The notes beneath the pieces are model-generated. The model saw nothing but the letters and a program-made list of their open reading frames with translations. It was not told where the DNA came from and made no database searches. From NCBI GenBank assembly GCA_964578905.1, contig CAZOER010000016.1, positions 1 to 19,799 on the forward strand: a DNA stretch of 19,799 bases, written 5' to 3'. Of this stretch, positions 13,719-18,996 are shown piece after piece. How positions within the stretch are numbered: the first letter of the stretch is position 1; every line of letters starts with the position of its first letter. The stretch is from CAZVBV01 sp964578905 (GTDB lineage: Bacteria; Patescibacteriota; Gracilibacteria; UBA4473). Position numbers and translations under genes: made by a program.

Positions 13719-13724
13719 ATTGTA
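13719..13724 (-). promoter_or_regulatory. TACAAT -10 of the nucleotidyltransferase-ftsX-recO-tgt operon
   Basis: On the minus strand TACAAT ends 6 nt before GTG 13712, implying a leaderless message. No good -35 is visible. The expected -35 position (about 13742-13747) runs into the inverted repeat at 13745-13771. Confidence 0.5.
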
Positions 13725-13744
13725 CAGAAATTTGGGTAGGGTTA

Positions 13745-13771
13745 ACAGGAGCGTTGATCAAACGCTCCTGT
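13745..13771. repeat. Perfect 11-bp inverted repeat at the operon promoter
   Basis: ACAGGAGCGTT (13745-13755) and AACGCTCCTGT (13761-13771) flank a 5-nt loop. It lies 24 nt after the zinc-ribbon stop and covers about -33 to -59 relative to the predicted start site at 13712. There is no T tract on either side, so it is either an atypical terminator hairpin or a regulator binding site. Confidence 0.7.
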
Positions 13772-13795
13772 ATATTGATTCTTAACTCTGCTTAC

Positions 13796-13993
13796 CTAAA
13801 CAGCTTGACCTCCACAGATAAGGCATTGGGCATCTGCACTGCCCGTTAACCCTTGAATTGCTAGAATAGATGTATTTTCTCCACAATTTTTACATACGAC
13901 GGTTTGATAGCCTTTTCCTGTTCGTTGGCTTTTATGGACATCCATCTCTTTTTCTACAGTTCCTGTGTTAGCAACTTCTTTCTTTTTAGTCAT
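13796..13993 (-). CDS. Small zinc-ribbon protein, 65 aa
   Basis: This 65-aa protein has a charged, flexible N-terminus (MTKKKEVANTGTVEKEMDVHKSQRTGKGYQT) and a compact C-terminal zinc ribbon with paired knuckles Cys34-x2-Cys37 and Cys57-x2-Cys60. The spacing suggests one four-cysteine zinc site. Such small ribbons often bind nucleic acid or act as protein-interaction modules; the role here is not known. The ATG has an AT-rich upstream region with a TAAAAT box 10 nt before it. Just upstream on the same strand is a probable 55-aa gene, and further upstream a structured RNA region; the three may form one transcript. Confidence 0.75.
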   Translation of the reverse strand: MTKKKEVANTGTVEKEMDVHKSQRTGKGYQTVVCKNCGENTSILAIQGLTGSADAQCLICGGQAV

Positions 13994-14075
13994 AAGCTTT
14001 AAAATTTTAATTCATTCGTTAAACACTTTCTTTCGTTGATCTTTTTTTGTTGAAATACTTAAACAAGGAATTCTA

Positions 14076-14243
14076 TCAAAAGGTTCCTCGTTCTCTCATA
14101 CTACGAAATCCCATTCGATTTGTCGCCGGTATGAATTTAAAATCACTTTCTCCTTTTTCTGATTTTGTTGTACTTGTTTTTTGTCCGATTCCTGTTGAAC
14201 CAGTTTGTGTGGTTTTTGTGCCACCTTCATTCGTCTTCGCCAT
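14076..14243 (-). CDS. Probable 55-aa Gly/Thr/Lys-rich protein
   Basis: Reading from ATG 14243 gives 55 residues and a TGA stop at 14076. The sequence opens MAKTNEGGTKTTQTGSTGIG, continues with Lys/Thr/Ser-rich residues, and ends SDFKFIPATNRMGFRSMRERGTF. It is basic, low in complexity and without cysteines or membrane segments, so it may be disordered. A TATTCT box lies just before the ATG. A second frame over the same stretch, ending at 14096, is Lys/Gln-rich and is a less natural choice because its start is internal. The neighbouring zinc ribbon has a similar polar N-terminus. Function unknown; moderate-low confidence that it is translated. Confidence 0.4.
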   Translation of the reverse strand: MAKTNEGGTKTTQTGSTGIGQKTSTTKSEKGESDFKFIPATNRMGFRSMRERGTF

Positions 14244-14285
14244 AGTAGAATACGTTTAAAATTTATAATTAATAAAAGATTTGGT

Positions 14286-14510
14286 GCATCTCCCAACAGG
14301 GAGAGAATGTTCGTTTAGGGAACACTCTCATCTATTGGGAAATACTGTTGGTAAACAGAGCCCGAATTTCTCCTTTCGAAAAATGAGGTGAGCCATAGCA
14401 TCCAGAAGGAGCGTCTAGCTACAAGCAATCATCCAAAGGGAGAAGGATGAGCTCTGTGCCGTTATATAAAAGAACAACCCCGGTCTGTTTAAGCGGGGTA
14501 GATGTTGCAT
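14286..14510 (-). ncRNA. Candidate structured RNA or long leader, about 225 nt
   Basis: Between the 55-aa gene and gatC, three consecutive hairpin domains follow an extended -10 promoter read on the minus strand. In transcript order: ACCCCG/CGGGGT (14477-14482 with 14494-14499) followed by a T-rich stretch; a long domain closed by ACAGAGC/GCTCTGT (14355-14361 with 14451-14457) containing TCATCC/GGATGA (14429-14450); and a domain closed by CCAACAG/CTGTTGG (14293-14299 with 14345-14351) around a 10-bp stem (14303-14312 with 14320-14329). In the last stem one pair is G-U only on the minus strand. Mutually exclusive pairings exist, such as TCTCCC/GGGAGA versus CCAACAG/CTGTTGG. I could not match it to RNase P, tmRNA, SRP or 6S RNA. 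It could be a free RNA or the leader of the small genes that follow. Confidence 0.45.
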
Positions 14511-14515
14511 TCGAT

Positions 14516-14524
14516 ATTATAACA
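14516..14524 (-). promoter_or_regulatory. Extended -10 promoter TGTTATAAT
   Basis: On the minus strand the sequence TGTTATAAT is a perfect -10 with the TGN extension; no -35 is evident, as expected for extended -10 promoters. It would start a transcript near 14509 that reads into the hairpin-rich region. Confidence 0.6.
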
Positions 14525-14661
14525 AAATCCTAAACCGCTGGGGGGGTCTTAATAATAAACCACAATTTTGGCAGATAGGTTGTTGTCATGTAAGGCAGAT
14601 TGTAAGGAGGAAGTTTTTACTGTCAAACTTTTTTACCCTTTCCTGTCTTTGTCTTATTTTT

Positions 14662-14690
14662 TTGAAATCCATCTCAAAAGTCTCTATACT
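14662..14690 (+). promoter_or_regulatory. gatCA promoter
   Basis: TTGAAA (14662-14667) and TATACT (14685-14690) are exactly 17 nt apart. Transcription would begin near 14697, leaving a leader of about 16 nt before the gatC ATG, with no Shine-Dalgarno sequence. Confidence 0.7.
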
Positions 14691-14712
14691 TCACCAGACA
14701 AATTAAGACCCC

Positions 14713-14997
14713 ATGATTTCAGAAAAAGAAGTCCGTCATATTGCGAAACTCGCAAAACTTGAACTCACTGATAGTGAGGTCAAAAAGTTTTCGGGCGAAC
14801 TTTCAGATATCTTGGATTTTTTCAAAACCTTGCAGAAAGTGAAAACAGATAAAGTTGAAGAAACTTCTCAGGTAACAGGACTGGAAAATGTTATTCGGTC
14901 TGATGAAATCGAAGTCGATGGCAATGAAACAGCATTGCTTGAGTGCACGCCTCACAAAGTAAAAGATCACTCGGTGCAGATTCCCAAAATTATGTAA
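14713..14997 (+). CDS. gatC: Asp-tRNA(Asn)/Glu-tRNA(Gln) amidotransferase subunit C
   Basis: This 94-aa protein is the small GatC subunit that wraps around and stabilises GatA-GatB in the amidotransferase that turns Glu-tRNA(Gln) and Asp-tRNA(Asn) into the correct amidated forms. The family opening is clear: MISEKEVRHIAKLAKLELTDSEVKKFSGELSDILDFFKTLQKV (helical), followed by the extended TSQVTGLENVIRSDEI segment and a C-terminal strand ending HKVKDHSVQIPKIM. Its TAA stop overlaps the gatA start (TAATG), which suggests translational coupling. A good promoter lies just upstream. Confidence 0.95.
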   Translation: MISEKEVRHIAKLAKLELTDSEVKKFSGELSDILDFFKTLQKVKTDKVEETSQVTGLENVIRSDEIEVDGNETALLECTPHKVKDHSVQIPKIM

Positions 14998-16439
14998 TGG
15001 ATTTAACTACGAAGACGCTCGCCGAACTTTCAAAACTTTTCCAAAACGGGAAAGCGAGTTCTCGTGAAATCACGGAAGCGTTTATTGCGAACATTGAAGC
15101 GAAAGAAAAAGATATCAACGCGTTTGTGACCACAACGTTTGATCTTGCACGCGAGATGGCCGATGCGGCGGACAGTCGACAAAAGAATGGCACACTCCTC
15201 TCCCCCATCGATGGGATGCCAATTGCACTCAAAGATGTGGTCTGCACGAAAGAAGCAAAGACAACGGCCAGTTCAAATGTCTTGAAAGACTTCCAATCTC
15301 CGTACGATGCGGAAGTGTGGAAACGATTAAAAGAAGCGGGAGCGGTGCTCCTTGGAAAAACAAATACGGATGAATTCACTATGGGAGCCTCTACGGAGAG
15401 CTCTGCCTTTGGAGTGACAAAGAACCCGCATGATCTCTCACGAGTAGCAGGAGGGAGCTCAGGAGGTTCTACAGCCGCGGTGGCAGCAAACTTTTGTACG
15501 GCAGCGATTGGAACCGATACGGGAGGATCCATTCGTCAGCCAGCGCACTTCTGTGGAGTGACGGGATTGAAGGTTTCCTACGGACGTGTGTCTCGTTGGG
15601 GAACGATTCCGATGGCATCAAGCTTGGATACCGTGGGACCGATCGCCAAGACTGCCGAAGACTGTGCGATGATTCTGCAAGTGATTGCAGGGCAAGATAA
15701 AAAAGACTCAACAACACTGCAGACCGATGTTCAGAATTACGTCGAATTGCTTGATACGCCTATCGATGGTTTGAAAATTGGTATTCCAGAAGAGTATCTT
15801 GCAACCGAAGGAGTAGATCAGGATGTTTTAGAAGTTATCGAATCTACGAAAGCGATTCTCACCGACCTTGGAGCGAAGCTCGTTCCGATTTCCCTCCCCC
15901 ATACTGAATATGGATTGCCGGTGTACTACATCATCGCACCGTCAGAAATTTCAGCGAACATGGCTCGATTTGATGGGATTCGGTTTGGAAGTGGAAAGGA
16001 TGGATCAACACTTGATGACATTTACAAAAAAACACGAGAAGAAGGATTCGGAGATGAATTAAAACGACGGATTTTAATTGGAACCTATGCATTGAGTGCG
16101 GGATATTACGATGCGTTTTATCGAAAGGCACAGAAGGTGCGAACGCTTATCAAACAAGATTTCGACGAAGCCTTTGAAACGGTTGATGCGATTCTCACGC
16201 CCGTCTCCCCTACTCCTGCGTTTACGATTGGAGCGAACTCTACGCCACTGCAGATGTACTTGGAAGACACGTTCACGATTCCGGCGAGTTTGGCTGGGGT
16301 ATGTGGAATATCAGTTCCTGTCGGACAATCTGAAGATGGGAATCTTCCAATCGGAGCACAATTGCTTGGGCCTCAATCACGAGAAGATCGAATTTTGCGT
16401 ATTGCGCATCAAATACAGCAATCAGTTAACAGCGAATAG
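14997..16439 (+). CDS. gatA: Asp-tRNA(Asn)/Glu-tRNA(Gln) amidotransferase subunit A
   Basis: This 480-aa amidase-family subunit hydrolyses glutamine and channels ammonia to GatB for tRNA amidation. The start at 14997 (MDLTTKTLAELSKLFQNGKAS) is chosen because it overlaps the gatC stop and matches the family N-terminus. The Ser-cisSer-Lys triad is intact: Lys79 in PIALKDVVC, Ser154 in AGGSSGGS and Ser178 in GTDTGGSIRQPA, the same numbers as in Staphylococcus aureus GatA. The amidase signature spans about 145-190. gatB is not in the window and must lie elsewhere. The last codons (QQSVNSE) contain a 9-nt arm, AGTTAACAG, of an inverted repeat that brackets the following four-helix-bundle gene. Confidence 0.97.
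   Translation: MDLTTKTLAELSKLFQNGKASSREITEAFIANIEAKEKDINAFVTTTFDLAREMADAADSRQKNGTLLSPIDGMPIALKDVVCTKEAKTTASSNVLKDFQSPYDAEVWKRLKEAGAVLLGKTNTDEFTMGASTESSAFGVTKNPHDLSRVAGGSSGGSTAAVAANFCTAAIGTDTGGSIRQPAHFCGVTGLKVSYGRVSRWGTIPMASSLDTVGPIAKTAEDCAMILQVIAGQDKKDSTTLQTDVQNYVELLDTPIDGLKIGIPEEYLATEGVDQDVLEVIESTKAILTDLGAKLVPISLPHTEYGLPVYYIIAPSEISANMARFDGIRFGSGKDGSTLDDIYKKTREEGFGDELKRRILIGTYALSAGYYDAFYRKAQKVRTLIKQDFDEAFETVDAILTPVSPTPAFTIGANSTPLQMYLEDTFTIPASLAGVCGISVPVGQSEDGNLPIGAQLLGPQSREDRILRIAHQIQQSVNSE
16424..16432 (+). repeat. Left arm of inverted repeat flanking the four-helix-bundle gene
   Basis: AGTTAACAG lies at the very end of gatA. Its reverse complement CTGTTAACT is at 16807-16815, so the two arms bracket the gene at 16451-16798. 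Confidence 0.45.
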
Positions 16440-16450
16440 TTTCCAGAAAA

Positions 16451-16798
16451 ATGAATAATTATAAAGATTTACAAGTGTGGAAAAAGGCGTTCGACCTTTC
16501 CGCCAATGTTTATCAAATTACAAAGGAATTGCCCAAGGAAGAGATATTTGGAATGACTTCTCAAATGAGACGATGTGCGGTTTCTATTGTGAGCAATATT
16601 GCAGAAGGTCACGGAAGAGGAAGTAATAAAGATTTCTCTCGTTTTTTGAAAATAAGTATTGGTTCTTGCAATGAATTGGAGACTCAAGTTCTTCTGTCGG
16701 AAAAATTAAACTACATAAAACAACCTGAATCTCTTGAATTACAAGAAGAATGTAAAGAGATAATGAAAATGCTTAATGGTCTTATAAAAAAACTATGA
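16451..16798 (+). CDS. Four-helix-bundle protein (23S rRNA IVP / S23-like)
   Basis: This 115-aa all-helical protein belongs to the family first seen inside intervening sequences of 23S rRNA genes and now found as stand-alone genes, often many copies per genome, in CPR and other bacteria. Hallmarks are the opening YKDLQVWKKAFDLSANVYQITKELPKEE, the motif GMTSQMRRCAVSIVSNIAEGHGRGSNKDFSRFLKISIGSCNELETQVLLS, and the C-terminal helix. Members form pentameric or tetrameric bundles; their role is not established. It interrupts an otherwise house-keeping run (gatCA, carA), is flanked by inverted repeats at 16424-16432 and 16807-16815, and is followed by AT-rich repetitive DNA (TGTAAACTG, TATAAACTG). 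It uses TGA as its stop. These are signs of a mobile or recently inserted cassette. Confidence 0.93.
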   Translation: MNNYKDLQVWKKAFDLSANVYQITKELPKEEIFGMTSQMRRCAVSIVSNIAEGHGRGSNKDFSRFLKISIGSCNELETQVLLSEKLNYIKQPESLELQEECKEIMKMLNGLIKKL

Positions 16799-16806
16799 AC
16801 TGTAAA

Positions 16807-16815
16807 CTGTTAACT
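16807..16815 (+). repeat. Right arm of inverted repeat flanking the four-helix-bundle gene
   Basis: CTGTTAACT is the reverse complement of the arm at 16424-16432. It sits within a short imperfect direct-repeat tract (GTAAACTG and ATAAACTG, about 16802-16823) just before carA. Confidence 0.45.
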
Positions 16816-16830
16816 ATAAACTGACAATCA

Positions 16831-17895
16831 ATGAAATTATTTTTAGAAAACAAATCGGTACTGGAAGGAGAAAGTTTTGGAGCCAATAAAGAAGTGGAAG
16901 GAGAAGTCGTTTTCACAACGGGAATGACGGGATATTTAGAAGTGCTCACCGACCCGAGTTATTACGGACAGATCGTGGTTTTTACATTTCCTTTGATTGG
17001 AAACTATGGAGTCTTCGACAAAGAGTCTTTTCTCAAAGACATCGACAAAGTCTACGAATCACAAAAGATTTGGGTGAAGGGAGTTATCTTGGCGGAGGAT
17101 TCCAAAGAATTCTCACACGAACTGGGAACGACGCAATTCGCAGAATGGCTCAAAGGAAACGACATTCCGGCGTTGTCAGGTGTCGATACACGAGCACTCA
17201 CACAAGTGATCAGGGAACACGGTGTCTTACTTGGAAAGATTGGAAAAGAAGCCCCAAAGAAATACGAAGATCCACTCAAAGGACGATATGTTCCAGAAGT
17301 GTCGCCTCAAAAAATGGAAATTCTCACTCCGGAGAAACCATGCGGAAAGACAATTGCCTTTATGGATTGTGGAGCGAAAAATGGAATCTTCCGAAACTTC
17401 CTCAAACGAGGAATAAAGGTTATCCGACTCCCCTTCAATCAGAACCCATTTGAACTCAAAGAAAAGTTCGACGGAATCTTTTTTTCGAATGGTCCTGGTG
17501 ATCCAGAAACCGTAACTGAAACAATTGCGATTGCGCGTGAAGCACTCAAAAAAAACATCCCAATCTTTGGGATTTGTCTTGGAAATCAGATGTTAGCGTT
17601 GGCAGCAGGTGGAAAAACTAGAAAGATGAAATACGGACACAGAGGAGTGAATCAACCTGTGCGAGATATGCAGTCTGGGAGATGTCTCATCACGACTCAG
17701 AATCACGGATTTGAGGTTGTCATGGATAGTTTGCCAGATGACATAATCCCCTGGTTTGAGAATCTAAATGATAAGTCGAACGAAGGACTTCGTCACAAGA
17801 CACGACCGGTCTTCGCGACACAGTTTCACCCTGAAGCATGCGCGGGACCAGAAGATGCACAGTACTTGTTTGATGAGTTTATTAAGACATTGTAG
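16831..17895 (+). CDS. carA: Carbamoyl-phosphate synthase small subunit (glutamine amidotransferase)
   Basis: This 354-aa subunit hydrolyses glutamine and passes ammonia to CarB, giving carbamoyl phosphate for pyrimidine and arginine synthesis. The N-terminal CarA domain (about 1-135) has GEVVFTTGMTGYLEVLTDPSYYGQIVVFTFPLIGNYGV and SGVDTRALTQVIREHG. The class I amidotransferase domain (about 172-354) has the NGPGDP oxyanion loop (220-225), nucleophile Cys249 in FGICLGNQ, and His333/Glu335 in QFHPEA. All catalytic residues are present. Length is slightly below average. carB is not adjacent. A strong hairpin terminator follows 6 nt after the stop, so carA ends its transcription unit. No clear promoter is visible in the 32-nt gap after the four-helix-bundle gene. 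Confidence 0.96.
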   Translation: MKLFLENKSVLEGESFGANKEVEGEVVFTTGMTGYLEVLTDPSYYGQIVVFTFPLIGNYGVFDKESFLKDIDKVYESQKIWVKGVILAEDSKEFSHELGTTQFAEWLKGNDIPALSGVDTRALTQVIREHGVLLGKIGKEAPKKYEDPLKGRYVPEVSPQKMEILTPEKPCGKTIAFMDCGAKNGIFRNFLKRGIKVIRLPFNQNPFELKEKFDGIFFSNGPGDPETVTETIAIAREALKKNIPIFGICLGNQMLALAAGGKTRKMKYGHRGVNQPVRDMQSGRCLITTQNHGFEVVMDSLPDDIIPWFENLNDKSNEGLRHKTRPVFATQFHPEACAGPEDAQYLFDEFIKTL

Positions 17896-17901
17896 AAATA
17901 G

Positions 17902-17945
17902 CCTCGAGTTTGTTTTGCAACAAACCCGAGGATTTATTATTTCTT
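17902..17945. terminator. Terminator between carA and the convergent membrane gene
   Basis: A 13-position stem, CCTCGAGTTTGTT / AACAAACCCGAGG (17902-17914 with 17919-17931, one mismatch), with a 4-nt TTGC loop is followed by a T-rich tail on the plus strand. It also follows the stop of the minus-strand gene at 17956 and can serve both directions. Confidence 0.8.
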
Positions 17946-17955
17946 TTCGTAGTGA

Positions 17956-18516
17956 CTAGGACGAACTAAATTCTTTCAAATCGTTTTCCATTTTGATAAG
18001 ATTTCCGATTTTTCCTTTTAGAAGAACTGTTATTTTTTCTTTGCTACAAGGAAATAGCGTTCTCGTTCCAAAAAGTACTTCGTTTTTTTCTCCTACTAGC
18101 ATGTTTTTATCGAAGGACAATAATGAAGATTGTTCTCCTGCAGAGGAGAACAGTTCGAATTTTTCATTGGCCAAGATATACTCCTTCTCTGAAAAAACAA
18201 AAACCGTAGTTATTAATTTTCCTCTTTGTTTTATTCGAAATTGGATTTCTTCAAGTTCCCCTAATCCCAGAGCAAGAACCCCTTTGAGGGGAAAACTAAT
18301 AAATATCGGATCTCCAAGAAAAGCGAAAAAGAATATAACACCAAATAGAATCGATATTCCCATTACAGCTCGAAGAAGATTTATCATATCATTTCCGTTA
18401 TTTGGATTCTTCCAAATTAATAGAATAACGAGAGACACACATCCCAGAAAAAAGGGAATCCAACGAAAACGTTGAATTGTTCTTTTTGCTTTTTTAAATT
18501 GTTTACTAAGTTCCAT
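17956..18516 (-). CDS. Two-helix membrane protein with C-terminal soluble domain, 186 aa (gene C)
   Basis: This protein is not recognised. A basic N-terminus (MELSKQFKKAKRTIQRFR) precedes two membrane helices (about 19-35 and 47-67) joined by a short polar loop (KNPNNGND). The remaining 115 residues look like a soluble beta-rich domain on the cytoplasmic side, by the positive-inside rule: FPLKGVLALGLGELEEIQFRIKQRG, TTVFVFSEKEYILANEKFELFSS, KNEVLFGTRTLFPC. This is reminiscent of bacterial PH-like membrane proteins, but that is only a shape resemblance. The 222-aa protein at 18997-19665 shares the same layout. Both are preceded by a conserved 109-nt RNA-like element 22-24 nt before the ATG. There is no Shine-Dalgarno sequence directly before the ATG. 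The base composition is more AT-rich than the neighbouring carA. Confidence 0.78.
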   Translation of the reverse strand: MELSKQFKKAKRTIQRFRWIPFFLGCVSLVILLIWKNPNNGNDMINLLRAVMGISILFGVIFFFAFLGDPIFISFPLKGVLALGLGELEEIQFRIKQRGKLITTVFVFSEKEYILANEKFELFSSAGEQSSLLSFDKNMLVGEKNEVLFGTRTLFPCSKEKITVLLKGKIGNLIKMENDLKEFSSS

Positions 18517-18540
18517 GTTTTTAATTTTCGTTCATAAATA

Positions 18541-18649
18541 GTTTAGTTTATCTATCATGCCTCCATTCGCACAACAGATAAACTAAACTCGCCACTGCCG
18601 AAAAGAACAATTAGGCACAACTTTTTCAGAAGAAATCGTTGCACACAAC
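18541..18649 (-). ncRNA. Structured leader element, copy 1
   Basis: This 109-nt element lies 24 nt upstream of the gene C ATG. In minus-strand sense it has hairpin P1: GTGCAAC / GTTGTGC enclosing TTTC-TTCT-GAAA. Next comes a conserved single-stranded linker with TTGTTCTTTTCGGCAGTGGC, then hairpin P2: GTTTAGTTTATCT / AGATAAACTAAAC (13 bp) with a 22-nt loop containing TGGAGGCATG. Copy 2 (19689-19797) aligns without gaps at about 82% identity, and its stem changes are compensatory. The predicted transcription start (about 18647) coincides with the 5' edge of the conserved block, so the element would form the start of the gene C mRNA. No known riboswitch class was recognised. Confidence 0.7.
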
Positions 18650-18653
18650 ACTT

Positions 18654-18682
18654 TGTTTACAATTTTTCAATGCCAAAGTCAA
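18654..18682 (-). promoter_or_regulatory. Candidate promoter of leader copy 1 and gene C
   Basis: On the minus strand TTGACT (18677-18682, 4 of 6) precedes TAAACA (18654-18659, weak) by 17 nt. The predicted start near 18647 falls at the edge of the conserved 109-nt element. Confidence 0.4.
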
Positions 18683-18717
18683 AACCACCTTCATGTTCCC
18701 CTATGAAGACACTTTAA

Positions 18718-18746
18718 ATCCCCGAGTCGCAATGCAACTCAGGGAT
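18718..18746 (-). terminator. Hairpin terminator after the 72-aa membrane gene
   Basis: A 13-bp stem with a 3-nt ATT loop (18718-18730 with 18734-18746) lies 13 nt after the stop at 18760. Two pairs are G-U on the minus strand but A-C mismatches on the plus strand, so it acts on the minus-strand transcript. The T tail is short (TTT), so termination may be partial. Confidence 0.6.
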
Positions 18747-18759
18747 GATTTGTAATTTT

Positions 18760-18978
18760 TTAGCAGTGGTTTTTTTCTTCTTCTCTTCCGAAAGATGGAA
18801 AAAAAATAAGAAAAAACAAGAAAAGTCCCAATGTGATAGAAAGTAATACCCGTCCCTTTATCGACATATCGCCAGTAAAAAGAACCATTAATGGAATGAA
18901 CATTGTTCCTAGAACAATTAACCAATGAGTATTTTTCTTTTTTGGTTTTCTGAATTCTTTATCCTTTGTTAGTTGCAT
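18760..18978 (-). CDS. Small two-helix membrane protein, 72 aa (gene B)
   Basis: This 72-aa protein has a very basic N-terminus (MQLTKDKEFRKPKKKNTHW), two hydrophobic helices (about 19-36 and 44-62) with a short turn (TGDMSIKGR), and a charged tail (GREEEKNHC). By the positive-inside rule both ends are cytoplasmic. It starts 18 nt after the stop of gene A at 18997 and is followed by a hairpin terminator, so the two form one operon. Its topology resembles the membrane part of genes A and C without their soluble domain. No family recognised. Confidence 0.65.
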   Translation of the reverse strand: MQLTKDKEFRKPKKKNTHWLIVLGTMFIPLMVLFTGDMSIKGRVLLSITLGLFLFFLIFFPSFGREEEKNHC

Positions 18979-18996
18979 AAGATTCTCTTTTTAAAT

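Noticed and set aside
14345..14460. SRP (4.5S) RNA, because CUCUGUUUACC resembles part of E. coli 4.5S
   Set aside because: The invariant helix-8 core with the GGAA tetraloop and AGCA loop is missing.
14244..14712. CRISPR array or tRNA in the long gap before gatC
   Set aside because: There are no regularly spaced direct repeats and no cloverleaf or T-arm GGTTCRANNC motif.
14943..14996. An earlier in-frame start for gatA inside gatC
   Set aside because: ATG 14997 overlaps the gatC stop (TAATG) and gives the family N-terminus and triad numbering 79/154/178.
18541..18649. The 109-nt elements as integron attC sites
   Set aside because: Size and hairpin shape are similar, but there are no proper RYYYAAC and GTTRRRY ends, no integrase in the window, and the elements lie 5' of genes in constant spacing rather than 3' of cassettes.
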